Part shown: positions 1 to 9,211 of the stretch, piece after piece
Numbering within the stretch: the stretch's first letter is position 1
Layout of the letters: each line of letters opens with the position of its first letter
From: an uncultured Clostridia bacterium
Lineage (GTDB): Bacteria > Bacillota > Clostridia > Oscillospirales > Acutalibacteraceae
Length of the DNA: 58,865 nucleotides
Assembly: GCA_947585965.1 (NCBI GenBank)
Contig: CANPXK010000006.1
Span: 1 to 58,865, forward strand
Reading direction: 5' to 3'
The notes under the pieces: generated by a model
Seen by the model: only the letters and a program-made list of their open reading frames with translations
Told to the model about the DNA's origin: nothing
Databases searched by the model: none
Made by a program: the position numbers and the translations under genes

Positions 1-71
1 CCGCAGCCGCCCTTTGCAGCAGACTCCTTAAGATTAGCCTGATTCAAGGTCTTTATGTGCTTCTTCTCCAT
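1..71 (-). CDS. scfA: SCIFF (six-cysteine) ribosomal peptide precursor, N-terminal part, cut by window edge
   Basis: The first 23 codons of a small peptide run off the left edge. They read MEKKHIKTLNQANLKESAAK followed by GGC. This closely matches the leader of SCIFF precursors (MKHIKTLN..., then a Gly-Cys core start), which Clostridia make as a substrate for a radical SAM maturase that forms thioether links. The ATG at 71-69 has a GAAAGGG site 8 bases upstream and a promoter-like pair at 115-143. The neighbours to the right (TIGR04086 membrane protein, YajC, Tgt) are the usual SCIFF neighbourhood. The maturase gene would be expected next to the left, outside the window. Only one of the six expected core cysteines is visible, so the count cannot be confirmed here. 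Confidence 0.88.
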   Translation of the reverse strand, partial: MEKKHIKTLNQANLKESAAKGGC

Positions 72-114
72 TTATATCACCCTTTCCGAAATAACCGTTT
101 TTTGTACGTACTCT

Positions 115-143
115 ATTTTAACATATATCCTGCATAAATTCAA
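115..143 (-). promoter_or_regulatory. Sigma-A-type promoter for the SCIFF gene
   Basis: On the minus strand there is TTGAAT (143-138), a 17-base spacer, and TAAAAT (120-115). The pair lies 44 bases upstream of the SCIFF start codon and downstream of the TIGR04086 stop, so SCIFF can be transcribed apart from the upstream genes. The match is by eye. Confidence 0.6.
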
Positions 144-152
144 GAAAAATAA

Positions 153-545
153 TCAAATCCGACGTCTTCTTTTTCTCTTCCCGTTTACACCGACAACTCC
201 GCCTATCGCTCCCGACAAAACCATAAGTACAAGTCTTAAAAAACTGACGGCCTCGGGCAGTTCCCCCAGAACCGCTCCGGCTCCAAGCAGCAAAATAAAC
301 ATAAATGCACCGCTTACCGCTCCGATAAGCATACCGGCACTCCCGCTTATCCTTGCGGAAACAAATCCGCCCGAAAATGCTCCTATACAGGCTGCGGCTA
401 TCCCAAACGGCATCAAAAGATAATAATTAACGCTCTCGCTTTTAACAATGATAAAAGAAAACAATACTATAATCAACAGCACTGCCACAATCCCGACTAT
501 CGCTCCGACCACAACGGAAATAATCTTTTTTCTCGCCTGCTCCAT
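153..545 (-). CDS. TIGR04086 family membrane protein
   Basis: A 130-residue, very hydrophobic protein with four probable membrane helices (about residues 9-34, 42-62, 68-92 and 98-119) and a basic tail (KRKRRRR). Small four-helix proteins of this kind, rich in Gly and Ala and lying between a SCIFF gene and yajC in Clostridia, form the TIGR04086 family, whose function is unknown. The start follows GGAG with 8-base spacing. The identification rests on size, topology and the conserved neighbourhood more than on any motif. Confidence 0.8.
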   Translation of the reverse strand: MEQARKKIISVVVGAIVGIVAVLLIIVLFSFIIVKSESVNYYLLMPFGIAAACIGAFSGGFVSARISGSAGMLIGAVSGAFMFILLLGAGAVLGELPEAVSFLRLVLMVLSGAIGGVVGVNGKRKRRRRI

Positions 546-610
546 CTGCTCAACTCCAAATATAATTTGTTCTAAATATATTCGCAGTCAGTACGGATAA
601 TGCCAAAGAA

Positions 611-1033
611 TTATTCCTCTGTTTCTTCAACTTCACCGGTTTCCTTATTACCGTTTTTGTCGTTTTTATCCTTCTTTTTATCCTTTTTAGTTTCGACAAC
701 AACCTGCTTATCGGGGGTATCAATAGATCTGATTGCCCATTTCTTGAAACGAATACGAGCCTTATCGCTTCCCGTTTCAATAACAATAGTTTCATCATCA
801 TCACGAACCGCTATAACCTTGCCCACAATTCCTCCGATAGTTGTAATATCGTCCCCAACCTCAACACTGTTGCGGAGAGCATCCTCCTCCTGCTGCTTTT
901 TTCTCTGCGGACGTATCATAACAAAATACAATATTACAAACACCAGCACCCAGAACCCCAACATAATTACGGTGCCCATAGGGTTCTGTTCTGCCTGTCC
1001 GGAAGCCGCCTCAGCCAAAAATAAAAAATCCAT
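611..1033 (-). CDS. yajC: Preprotein translocase accessory subunit YajC
   Basis: A 140-residue protein with one membrane helix (about residues 21-40) followed by the family signature MIRPQRKKQQE, then the conserved small beta domain (VGDDITTIGGIVGKV). YajC associates with SecDF at the Sec translocon and is dispensable in the species tested. The C-terminus is an unusually long charged tail of Lys, Asp and Glu, longer than in the approximately 110-residue E. coli protein. It has a strong GGAAAAGG site and lies 74 bases downstream of tgt, a common pairing. Confidence 0.95.
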   Translation of the reverse strand: MDFLFLAEAASGQAEQNPMGTVIMLGFWVLVFVILYFVMIRPQRKKQQEEDALRNSVEVGDDITTIGGIVGKVIAVRDDDETIVIETGSDKARIRFKKWAIRSIDTPDKQVVVETKKDKKKDKNDKNGNKETGEVEETEE

Positions 1034-1107
1034 GTTCCTTTTCCTTTCTGATTATTCATATAACATATATTATACCAGTCATTAAAAAATACCGCAAGTG
1101 ACATAAT

Positions 1108-2241
<1,134 letters not shown>

Positions 2242-2973
2242 TTACTCCTCCGATTTTTCTTCGGAGTTATCGGAGTTATTATTTTCATCCGTCTGAGCTG
2301 CCCTTTTTTCCTCAATGTATCTTCTTCTGTCCTCTTCGGTTGTAAACTCAAGCGGATTATCATCTTTATCGACAAGTGCGGTCATGGTATTCTCATGGAA
2401 TACGGCAAGAGTTCCAACAGGCATCTGCAAAACTCTCAATGCCTCCGGTCTGAATTTTATCAGATCGCTTGTCTTCAGAGTGACAAGCTCGTCATGCTCA
2501 TGCTCGCCCTCTCTTTCATCATTCAGAAGTCCGAAATACCAGCCCGAATCCCCGTTCCTTGTCGGCTCCGTACGATTAAGATATACATCCTCGGCATTTA
2601 TAGCTTCCTTAAGCACAAGCAGGGTATCGGAATAAAGCGTCGGCTCCGGCTTTTGTACCTTTGCCTTTACGTTTGTATCAACCTGCATATTCTGTACAAC
2701 AAGAGCATCCGAGCAATTATCGGTTCTGAGGCTCATGGGATCATTTCTGTAATCCGCAGTCTGGACAACATAGAAGGAATTGCTCTTTTCCGTCCTCTTA
2801 CTCAGGTAAAATCTTGCCCAGCCGTAATTGAGTGCAAATGTAGGACTGAAAATATTGGTCTTTTCACTTACCATTTTAAGTGTTCTCAAAACGGCGGTTG
2901 CAGCATTTTTCAACGGGTAATTGGAGTAAAGTTTAACCTTCTTGTTATTTATTTCCGCTTCAAATATGTACAT
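2242..2973 (-). CDS. DUF2185-like (Imm33-type) domain protein, function unknown
   Basis: A 243-residue soluble protein with no signal peptide. The segment at about residues 140-195 (SGWYFGLLNDE, then LVTLKTSDLIKF, RPEALRVLQMPVGT and a following acidic stretch) matches the layout of the DUF2185 family: a tryptophan after SG, a later stretch ending in a 'P-x-L-x-x-P-x-G-T/S' turn. Some members of that family are annotated as immunity proteins (Imm33). The N-terminal 135 residues are not recognised. The last 35 residues are low-complexity acidic sequence. It sits directly upstream of tgt. The family call is tentative. Confidence 0.55.
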   Translation of the reverse strand: MYIFEAEINNKKVKLYSNYPLKNAATAVLRTLKMVSEKTNIFSPTFALNYGWARFYLSKRTEKSNSFYVVQTADYRNDPMSLRTDNCSDALVVQNMQVDTNVKAKVQKPEPTLYSDTLLVLKEAINAEDVYLNRTEPTRNGDSGWYFGLLNDEREGEHEHDELVTLKTSDLIKFRPEALRVLQMPVGTLAVFHENTMTALVDKDDNPLEFTTEEDRRRYIEEKRAAQTDENNNSDNSEEKSEE

Positions 2974-3044
2974 AAATCAATCTTCCTTTCAAAATTAAAC
3001 AATAACCTAATTTTATAATATCGTTTACGCATTGTCAACAGAAT

Positions 3045-4121
3045 TTATAATATTATAAGCTCCTTCGGCAAAACAGCAAGATTCATACACCCGTCCGCCG
3101 TCACGACTGCCATATCTTCAATTCTGACACCAAATTCTCCCGGTATATATATTCCAGGTTCGACCGTAACGACCATTCCGCTTTGCAGTATTGTATCGCT
3201 GCTTTGAGAAAGTGCGGGCTGCTCATGTATTTCAAGTCCCACACCATGTCCCGTGGAATGTCCGAAGCAGCCCTCAAAACCTGCCTGATATATAAAATCC
3301 CTTACGGTCTTATCCACCTCTTTACACACTGCTCCGCCCTTAACCGCATCCAGTCCAATTTTCTGAGCCCTGTACACGGTATCATACACCCGTTTCTGCT
3401 TATCGCTTACGTATCCCAATGCATAGGTTCGTGTCATGTCGCTGTGATAACCCTCATAAAGTGCACCTATATCAAAGGTTATGAAATCCCCCGGCTTTAT
3501 TTTATTATTTCCCGGCGTACCATGCGGCATGGATGTCTTTTCCCCTGCTATTACGATCAGATCAAAGGATACCCCGTCGGCACCGAACCGGCGCATTTTA
3601 TATTCAAGCTCCAGTGCTATCTCTTTCTCCGTCACACCCTCCCTGACAAGCCTGAGTGTTTCCGTAAGAGCCTGTTCGGTTATCCGCTGTGCCTTTATTA
3701 TCTTATCCACCTCGGTAGAGGTTTTTGTTATCCTTAGCTTCGTTATGAGTTTGTCAAGCTCATCGCTGTGTATGCTCCTGACCCCGTATTCCGAGAGAAT
3801 CCCATCCGTTTCCGCCGCATTGTTGAGTGTAAATGCGGAGCCCTCAAGCATAACGGAACGGATATTATGCTTTGTTATTATCCGCCCCATATCCTCAGAC
3901 AGTTTTTTGAACGGTACGACAACACAGCCCTTTGCATTTGCTCCGGCAGCCTCGGCATACCGAAAATCAACAAGGAGATAAGCCTCTTCCCTTGTCAGTA
4001 AAAGATATCCGAGAGAAGAAACGAACTGTGTAAAATATCTTCTGTTTTCATTCGATATAATGAGAGCCGCATCAACGTCCTCCGGCAGCATTGAAGCAAG
4101 AAGATCAAGAGAAGTATTCAT
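3045..4121 (-). CDS. M24 family aminopeptidase (Xaa-Pro aminopeptidase-like)
   Basis: A 358-residue two-domain metallopeptidase: a creatinase-type N-terminal domain (about 1-130) and a pita-bread catalytic domain. All five expected metal ligands can be read: Asp in FDIGA, Asp in YHSDMTRTY, His in STGHGVGLEIHE, Glu in VTVEPGIY and Glu in GVRIEDM. Family members remove an N-terminal residue before proline. The protein is cytosolic, with no signal peptide. It starts after AAAGGAG and lies 29 bases upstream of the aroQ stop-proximal side, as is common in Clostridia. The exact substrate cannot be told. Confidence 0.92.
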   Translation of the reverse strand: MNTSLDLLASMLPEDVDAALIISNENRRYFTQFVSSLGYLLLTREEAYLLVDFRYAEAAGANAKGCVVVPFKKLSEDMGRIITKHNIRSVMLEGSAFTLNNAAETDGILSEYGVRSIHSDELDKLITKLRITKTSTEVDKIIKAQRITEQALTETLRLVREGVTEKEIALELEYKMRRFGADGVSFDLIVIAGEKTSMPHGTPGNNKIKPGDFITFDIGALYEGYHSDMTRTYALGYVSDKQKRVYDTVYRAQKIGLDAVKGGAVCKEVDKTVRDFIYQAGFEGCFGHSTGHGVGLEIHEQPALSQSSDTILQSGMVVTVEPGIYIPGEFGVRIEDMAVVTADGCMNLAVLPKELIIL

Positions 4122-4150
4122 TGTACATTTTCTCCTTTCCCGATTAATGT

Positions 4151-4603
4151 TTATTCATTGACGCCGTCCTTTCCGAGATATCCGGAAAACGCCTTAAGTG
4201 CAAGATAGTAGCTGTATTTTCCGAATCCCGCTATCGTTCCGACACAAACGGGAGAAATTACGGATTTTCTGCGAAATTCCTCTCTTGCACCGATATTGGA
4301 CATATGTGTTTCCACAGTGGGTATATGTACCGAGGAAATCGCATCGGCAAGCGAATAGCTGTAATGAGTAAGTGCACCCGCGTTGATGATGATACCGTCC
4401 TTATTTCCATATGCGGAATGTATTTTATCAATGATATCGCCCTCATGGTTGGACTGATATATTTCAATATCAATATCCATTTCCTTTGCCCATTCCGATA
4501 CCTCATTATTTATACTTTCGGCAGTTTCACTTCCGTATGTACCGATATCCCTTATTCCCACCATGTTAAGGTTTGGTCCAAGAATAAAAAGTATTTTTTT
4601 CAT
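4151..4603 (-). CDS. aroQ: Type II 3-dehydroquinate dehydratase
   Basis: A 150-residue dodecameric-type dehydroquinase of the shikimate pathway. Visible motifs are the N-terminal GPNLN, the arginine and tyrosine of the lid (RDIGTYGS), QSNHEGDIIDKIH, IINAGALTHYS, VETHMSNIGAREEFR with the catalytic His, and the terminal GFGKYSY. INAGALTHYS departs from the usual INPGAYTHTS at two positions. I chose the ATG at 4603 because GGGGG lies 8 bases before it and family members begin MKKIL; an ATG two codons upstream is possible. The gene overlaps the DUF6572 gene by 38 bases. Confidence 0.93.
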   Translation of the reverse strand: MKKILFILGPNLNMVGIRDIGTYGSETAESINNEVSEWAKEMDIDIEIYQSNHEGDIIDKIHSAYGNKDGIIINAGALTHYSYSLADAISSVHIPTVETHMSNIGAREEFRRKSVISPVCVGTIAGFGKYSYYLALKAFSGYLGKDGVNE

Positions 4604-4928
4604 CCTCATTTCCCCCGACTCTGTAAGTAATAGTTATATTTTTCTCGTCAAGCCTGTCCCTGACCGACTCTATCATTTTTTCAAATGATTTATCCCACTG
4701 ATATTTGAACACAACATCTATCCTATAGGTTTCAAATTCCATATCACCGAATTTTTCTTTCCAACCCTTATTGTCTATAAATCGAATATATGAATTGAAC
4801 TTCCTTTGGAGATATTTAAGATGCTGTACCTGTTCCACAGCCCATATAAAGTGATCACAAACAAGCATAACCAGCTCGCTGCCTCTTGCCGCCATTGCAT
4901 CAATCACATCAGGTTCACTTATTGACAT
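4566..4928 (-). CDS. DUF6572 domain protein
   Basis: A 120-residue soluble protein beginning MSISEPDVIDAMAA, followed by LVMLVCDHFIW and a YLQRKFNSYIRFID segment. This resembles the DUF6572 family pattern (start 'MSI..P.VIDGI', then a 'L.I.DHL.W' strand and a helix with 'LQ.KIN.YI.FI'). No activity is known. It overlaps yqeG by 14 bases upstream and aroQ by 38 bases downstream, so the three are almost certainly one transcript with translational coupling. Confidence 0.72.
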   Translation of the reverse strand: MSISEPDVIDAMAARGSELVMLVCDHFIWAVEQVQHLKYLQRKFNSYIRFIDNKGWKEKFGDMEFETYRIDVVFKYQWDKSFEKMIESVRDRLDEKNITITYRVGGNEDEKNTFYSWTKP

Positions 4929-5433
4929 ACTTTTCGCCCCTTTTCATTATCCTTAGCTTTTTTCTTATATTCTTTTCCATGCTTCGTCTTATTTTTATAC
5001 TCAGTCCGTGTTCCTCCGACTGAGGAACAAGAAGTATTGATTTCATTCCCGCAAGGTTTGCTCCTAAAACGTCGGTATATATCTGATCGCCTATAACAAC
5101 AACAGACTTAGGTTTTTCCTTGAGCTTTCTTTTTGCCCTGTTAAACCCGAACGGAAACGGTTTAAGGCTCATTGCCACACAATCAAGCCCGACAGAATCG
5201 GAAAACGGCTTTATTCTTGAATTAAAATTGTTTGAGCATATAACGATTGCAAAACCCTCCGCTCTTATTTCATCTATCCATTTAATAACACCCTCATACG
5301 GAGTTTTTTCCGTCGGTGGTGCGAGTGTATTGTCAACATCGAGCAAAACCGCATCTATATCCATCTGTTTAAGGAGTCCGGGTGTTATATCCGTAACCCT
5401 TTCCATCGCTATGGTAGGAGTAAATATTCCCAA
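4915..5433 (-). CDS. yqeG: YqeG family HAD IIIA-type phosphatase
   Basis: A 172-residue HAD-superfamily protein. Motif I reads VLLDVDNTL, motif II is IVICSNN, and the later part has a lysine in SLKPFPFGF and the acidic motif VVIGDQIYTDVLGAN, which together define the YqeG (PGPase-like) family. The frame is open for 41 more codons upstream, but a TTG at 5433 lies 7 bases after a clear GGAGG and gives the normal family length, so I use that start. The upstream part of the frame overlaps the rpsU terminator and is not expected to be translated. Confidence 0.92.
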   Translation of the reverse strand: MGIFTPTIAMERVTDITPGLLKQMDIDAVLLDVDNTLAPPTEKTPYEGVIKWIDEIRAEGFAIVICSNNFNSRIKPFSDSVGLDCVAMSLKPFPFGFNRAKRKLKEKPKSVVVIGDQIYTDVLGANLAGMKSILLVPQSEEHGLSIKIRRSMEKNIRKKLRIMKRGEKYVNK

Positions 5434-5467
5434 TTCATCACCTCCGCAAAGCCATACTGTGTCTATA

Positions 5468-5533
5468 CAAAAAAGGATATCCCCACTCAAGCACAATCTG
5501 CCGAAGCAGACAGCCACTCCTTGGAAATATCCT
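5468..5533 (-). terminator. Intrinsic terminator downstream of rpsU
   Basis: On the minus strand a long imperfect stem runs from AGGATAT (5533-5527) to ATATCCT (5480-5474), with an inner CTGC-TTCG-GCAG cap and a run of six T immediately after. It lies 25 bases past the rpsU stop and before the yqeG start, so rpsU is likely monocistronic. Confidence 0.8.
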
Positions 5534-5557
5534 CCTGATTTCTGTGTACAATTCAAA

Positions 5558-5734
5558 TTATTTGTACTTGCGCTTACGAGCAGCTTCAGATTTCTTCTTA
5601 CGCTTTACGGAAGGCTTCTCGTATGCCTCTCTCTTACGAACCTCAGCGATAACGCCGGCTCTTGCACACTGCTTTTTAAACCTTCTGAGTGCGCTCTCCA
5701 GAGATTCATTATCCTTGATTCTGATTTCTGCCAT
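5558..5734 (-). CDS. rpsU: 30S ribosomal protein S21
   Basis: A 58-residue basic protein starting [20 protein letters not shown] and ending in a lysine/arginine-rich tail (AARKRKYK). This is a full-length S21, including the typical FKKQCARAG and KREAYEKPS segments. S21 binds the 30S platform and affects initiation. It has GGGAGGGAAG as its ribosome binding site, a consensus promoter upstream and its own terminator. The flanking rpoD genes reproduce the rpsU-dnaG-rpoD association, though here rpsU lies downstream of rpoD. Confidence 0.98.
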   Translation of the reverse strand: MAEIRIKDNESLESALRRFKKQCARAGVIAEVRKREAYEKPSVKRKKKSEAARKRKYK

Positions 5735-5791
5735 TTATCTTCCCTCCCATCCGCCATAAGGCAGGGGTTTGTGTCATTACGATACCCGATT

Positions 5792-5821
5792 ATTATACAT
5801 TATTCAAGTACCACTTGTCAA
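5792..5821 (-). promoter_or_regulatory. Consensus sigma-A promoter for rpsU
   Basis: On the minus strand TTGACA (5821-5816), an 18-base spacer and TATAAT (5797-5792) lie about 60 bases upstream of the rpsU start. Both boxes are perfect consensus, which fits strong growth-linked expression. Confidence 0.8.
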
Positions 5822-5980
5822 CACAAAAAACCTATAAATTTGCAAAACCATTTATGTGCATATTGTATAAAAAACAAAGCTATTATTGATGTATTCTGCA
5901 AAAAATCCGCAAAATCCCTATTTTTCACTGATAGACCGGATAAAATAGGGTAATTTTATTTTCTCAAAGGCTGCTAATTA

Positions 5981-7084
5981 TCAGGTCAGAAAATCCTTAA
6001 GCTTTTTACTTCTGCTCGGATGTCTGAGCTTACGCAGTGCCTTTGCCTCAATCTGTCGTATACGCTCTCTTGTCACCTTAAATTCCTCACCAACCTCCTC
6101 AAGGGTTCTTGCCCTGCCGTCCTCAAGACCGAATCTGAGGCTGAGTACCTTTGCCTCCCTCGGTGAAAGCGTTTCGAGCACAGAGTTAAGCTGTTCCTTA
6201 AGCAGGGTACTTGATGCCGCATCCTGTGGCGCAGGTGCATCCTCATCAGGGATAAAATCTCCAAGGTGACTGTCCTCCTCCTCACCGATAGGTGTTTCAA
6301 GGGATACCGGCTCCTGTGCCACCTGCATTATCTCCCTTACCTTAACAGGCGACATATTCAGATACTCCGCTATCTCATCCGGGGTCGGCTCATGACCCGT
6401 TTCGTGCAGAAGCTGACTTGATGCCTTTTTTACTTTATTTATGGTCTCCACCATATGTACGGGTATTCTTATCGTCCTTGCCTGATCCGCTATTGCACGG
6501 GTTATGGACTGTCTTATCCACCATGTCGCATATGTAGAAAACTTAAAGCCTTTGGTATGATCAAATTTATCAACTGCCTTGACAAGACCGAGGTTTCCCT
6601 CCTGTATAAGATCAAGGAACTGCATACCTCTTCCGAGATATCTTTTTGCTATGCTGACAACAAGCCTGAGATTAGCCTCGGAAAGCTTTTGCTTTGCCTG
6701 TTCATCACCGTTAAGTATTCTTATAGCAAGATCGGTTTCCTCCTCACTCGTAAGAAGAGGAACACTGCCGATTTCCTTAAGGTACATCCTTATCGGATCA
6801 TCCATCGAAATGCCTTCGGACAGATCTACCGAATTGTCCACATTACCCTCTTCGTCAATATCCGCAAGCTCGCTGTCATCCAGAATAATATCATCAACAT
6901 TTTCAACTATCTCTATACCGTTTGTTTCAAGAGAATCATAAAATTTCTCCATCTGCTCCGCATCTATATCCATCTCGGCTATAGCGTCCAATATCTCTTT
7001 ATTGGTTAAATGTCCTTTGGTCTTTCCAAGCTCCGTAAGCTCCTTAAGCACCGTTTTCTTATCGGGTTGTGTTTCATTCGTCAT
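5981..7084 (-). CDS. rpoD: Primary RNA polymerase sigma factor RpoD (sigma A), copy 1
   Basis: A 367-residue housekeeping sigma-70 factor with every region: 1.1 at about 1-60, 1.2 ([17 protein letters not shown]), region 2 with [20 protein letters not shown] and [15 protein letters not shown], region 3, and region 4 ending [21 protein letters not shown] chose the ATG at 7084 because AGGAGG precedes it by 5 bases; eight further codons upstream are open. It is the third of three tandem sigma genes; 109 bases separate it from the degenerate sigma upstream, enough for its own promoter. Compared with copy 2 it differs mainly in regions 1.1 and 3. Which copy is the essential sigma cannot be told. 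Confidence 0.96.
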   Translation of the reverse strand: MTNETQPDKKTVLKELTELGKTKGHLTNKEILDAIAEMDIDAEQMEKFYDSLETNGIEIVENVDDIILDDSELADIDEEGNVDNSVDLSEGISMDDPIRMYLKEIGSVPLLTSEEETDLAIRILNGDEQAKQKLSEANLRLVVSIAKRYLGRGMQFLDLIQEGNLGLVKAVDKFDHTKGFKFSTYATWWIRQSITRAIADQARTIRIPVHMVETINKVKKASSQLLHETGHEPTPDEIAEYLNMSPVKVREIMQVAQEPVSLETPIGEEEDSHLGDFIPDEDAPAPQDAASSTLLKEQLNSVLETLSPREAKVLSLRFGLEDGRARTLEEVGEEFKVTRERIRQIEAKALRKLRHPSRSKKLKDFLT

Positions 7085-7193
7085 AATAACCTCCTGAAAT
7101 AATTCCACACTCTCTGCATAATGCAGCAGCGTATTTTATCTTAATTCTCCTATAAATTTATCATCTCTCTCCGAACAATTTAAAACCGTTTAT

Positions 7194-8093
7194 TTACTCC
7201 ATCAGACTGCCTATATCATCAACCGAAAAATTATGACTGTTGTCATCTTCACATTTTCCGCTGTCTTCACCGGTCGGATATGACTGTACCGCTTTATCAA
7301 TACCATTAAAACGTTCCAACACTTCCTTAGCCGCCGTTATTTTTTCAACAGGTATATTAAGTTTTTCCGACAATTCCTCGTCAGTCAATTCTCTGCCGTT
7401 TTCCCTCATGCTTTTCTTATTTTCCTTAAGTATCTCAGCTATACTCCCGGCAAGCTCAGACGGCAGTCTTAGTGTTTCCTTATCCGCATCGCCGACCTCA
7501 ATCAGCTTCCTGTTCACCCTGAAAGCCGCATAGGCAATAAAGCTTATATTCCTGTCATAATCAAATTCCTCAGCCGCAGCCATAAGCTCCATATTGCCCT
7601 CCTGAACAAGATCAAGAAAAAATGCATCTCGTCCTGCATACCGGTATGCCACCTCTACAGGAATAAACATACAGCTTTCGATAAGCGTTTCTTTTTTATC
7701 TTCTTCACCGTCCGCAATATCAAATATCATATCCCTTTCATCATTATGTGACAATATCGGCAGACTCTCAAGTTCCTCAAAATACAGCCATATAGGATCC
7801 TCTCCAATCTTTCCTCCCGACCTCTTTTCCTTCATACGAATCTCCCTGAGCATATTTCTGTAATGCTCCCTGTCAAACGGATAACCCGCATAAGCTATAA
7901 TTTCCGTTCCCATATCTCTGAGTTCGCATAATATTTCACTAAATTTTTCCTCCGTAATTTCCTTATACACAGCAAGCTCCTGAAGCCTGTCTATACATAT
8001 CTGTCCGTCTGCCGAAGCCGCATATATCAGATTATCCGCATATATTCCGGCTTCGGTATTATCTTTATCGTAGAATGTTCCTCTGTCTGTCAT
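7194..8093 (-). CDS. Degenerate sigma-70-like protein lacking region 4
   Basis: A 299-residue protein between two full RpoD genes. It keeps a recognisable region 1.2 (DPIWLYFEELESLPIL), a worn region 2 (FFLDLVQEGNMELMAAAEEFDYD, then FIAYAAFRVNRKLIE) and a region 3-like helix set (ELTDEELSEKLNIPVEKI). The -10 recognition signature TYATWWIRQ is reduced to AYAAFRVNR. After region 3 it ends in about 35 acidic, unstructured residues with no region 4.2 helix-turn-helix, so -35 binding is not expected. It starts 10 bases after copy 2 stops, behind GGAGGAT, and is probably cotranscribed. The frame is fully open with a good ribosome site, so it looks maintained rather than decayed. It could modulate core polymerase; that is inference. 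Confidence 0.85.
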   Translation of the reverse strand: MTDRGTFYDKDNTEAGIYADNLIYAASADGQICIDRLQELAVYKEITEEKFSEILCELRDMGTEIIAYAGYPFDREHYRNMLREIRMKEKRSGGKIGEDPIWLYFEELESLPILSHNDERDMIFDIADGEEDKKETLIESCMFIPVEVAYRYAGRDAFFLDLVQEGNMELMAAAEEFDYDRNISFIAYAAFRVNRKLIEVGDADKETLRLPSELAGSIAEILKENKKSMRENGRELTDEELSEKLNIPVEKITAAKEVLERFNGIDKAVQSYPTGEDSGKCEDDNSHNFSVDDIGSLME

Positions 8094-8103
8094 AAATCCT
8101 CCG

Positions 8104-9195
8104 TCACGCCTTCAGTTTTTTGCTTCTGCTCGGGTGTCTCAGCTTGCGCAGTGCCTTTGCTTCAATCTGTCTTATTCTTTCTCTTGTGACCTTGAATACA
8201 TCCCCGACCTCTTCAAGTGTTCTCGGTCTGCCATCGTCAAGCCCGAACCTCAGACGTATCACCTTTGCTTCCCTGGGTGTAAGCGTTGACAATACATCAT
8301 CAAGCTGCTCCTTAAGTAATGTCTGTGCGGCAGCCTCCTGAGGCGTAAGTGTGGAATCATCAGGGATAAAATCCCCAAGGTGACTGTCCTCCTCCTCACC
8401 GATTGGTGTTTCAAGAGAAACAGGCTCCTGTGAAGCCCTCATTGCCTCGCATATCTTATCCACCGGAATATTCAGATATTCGGATATTTCCTCAACGGTA
8501 GGCTCATGTCCGTTTTCATGGAGAAGCTGACTTGAAGCCTTCTTTATCTTATTGATGGTTTCTCCCATGTGTACGGGTATTCTGATCGTTCTCGCCTGGT
8601 CTGCTATTGCCCGTGTTATAGCCTGTCTTATCCACCATGTTGCATAGGTCGAAAACTTAAAGCCCTTTGTATGGTCGAATTTTTCTACAGCTTTCATAAG
8701 ACCGAGGTTTCCCTCCTGTATAAGGTCAAGAAATTGCATACCCCTGCCGAGATATCTTTTTGCTATACTTACAACAAGTCTGAGGTTAGCCTCGACAAGT
8801 CTCTGGCTCGCCTGCTCGTCGCCTTTGAGTATCCTTTCCGCAATTTCCGCCTCCTCATTCGGCAAAAGCAGAGGAACCCTTCCTATTTCCTTGAGATATA
8901 TCCTGACCGGATCATCCGTCAATACGGAAGTGTCGATTATATCGGCCTCATCCTCCTCTATATCACCCGAGATATCGGTAAGTTCCTCATCATCGAGGAT
9001 CAGATCATCCAGTGTTTCCACAATCTCAACACCGTTCGATTCCAGCATATCGTAAAATTTTTCCATCTGCTCGGGTTCGATATCCATTTCACCCGTCGCA
9101 TCAAAAATCTCCTTATTTGTCAATCTTCCCTTACTCTTACCTATCTCAATAAGATCGTTAAGAACATTTTTCTTGTCCGGCTGCTGTGTACTCAT
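8104..9195 (-). CDS. rpoD: RNA polymerase sigma factor RpoD paralog, copy 2
   Basis: A 363-residue complete sigma-70 factor. Regions 1.1, 1.2 ([16 protein letters not shown]), 2 (identical to copy 1 through the [20 protein letters not shown] and TYATWWIRQ stretches), 3 and 4.2 ([20 protein letters not shown]) are intact. It lies 16 bases downstream of dnaG, the usual position of the primary sigma gene in Firmicutes, and is followed by the degenerate sigma gene. The residues that contact -10 and -35 DNA look the same in both copies, so the two probably read overlapping promoters. Confidence 0.95.
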   Translation of the reverse strand: MSTQQPDKKNVLNDLIEIGKSKGRLTNKEIFDATGEMDIEPEQMEKFYDMLESNGVEIVETLDDLILDDEELTDISGDIEEDEADIIDTSVLTDDPVRIYLKEIGRVPLLLPNEEAEIAERILKGDEQASQRLVEANLRLVVSIAKRYLGRGMQFLDLIQEGNLGLMKAVEKFDHTKGFKFSTYATWWIRQAITRAIADQARTIRIPVHMGETINKIKKASSQLLHENGHEPTVEEISEYLNIPVDKICEAMRASQEPVSLETPIGEEEDSHLGDFIPDDSTLTPQEAAAQTLLKEQLDDVLSTLTPREAKVIRLRFGLDDGRPRTLEEVGDVFKVTRERIRQIEAKALRKLRHPSRSKKLKA

Positions 9196-9211
9196 AAAAA
9201 TCCTCCAATCA

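Noticed and set aside
5434-5556. A 41-codon N-terminal extension of YqeG
   Set aside because: It would run through the rpsU terminator and ignores a GGAGG-TTG start that gives the normal family length.
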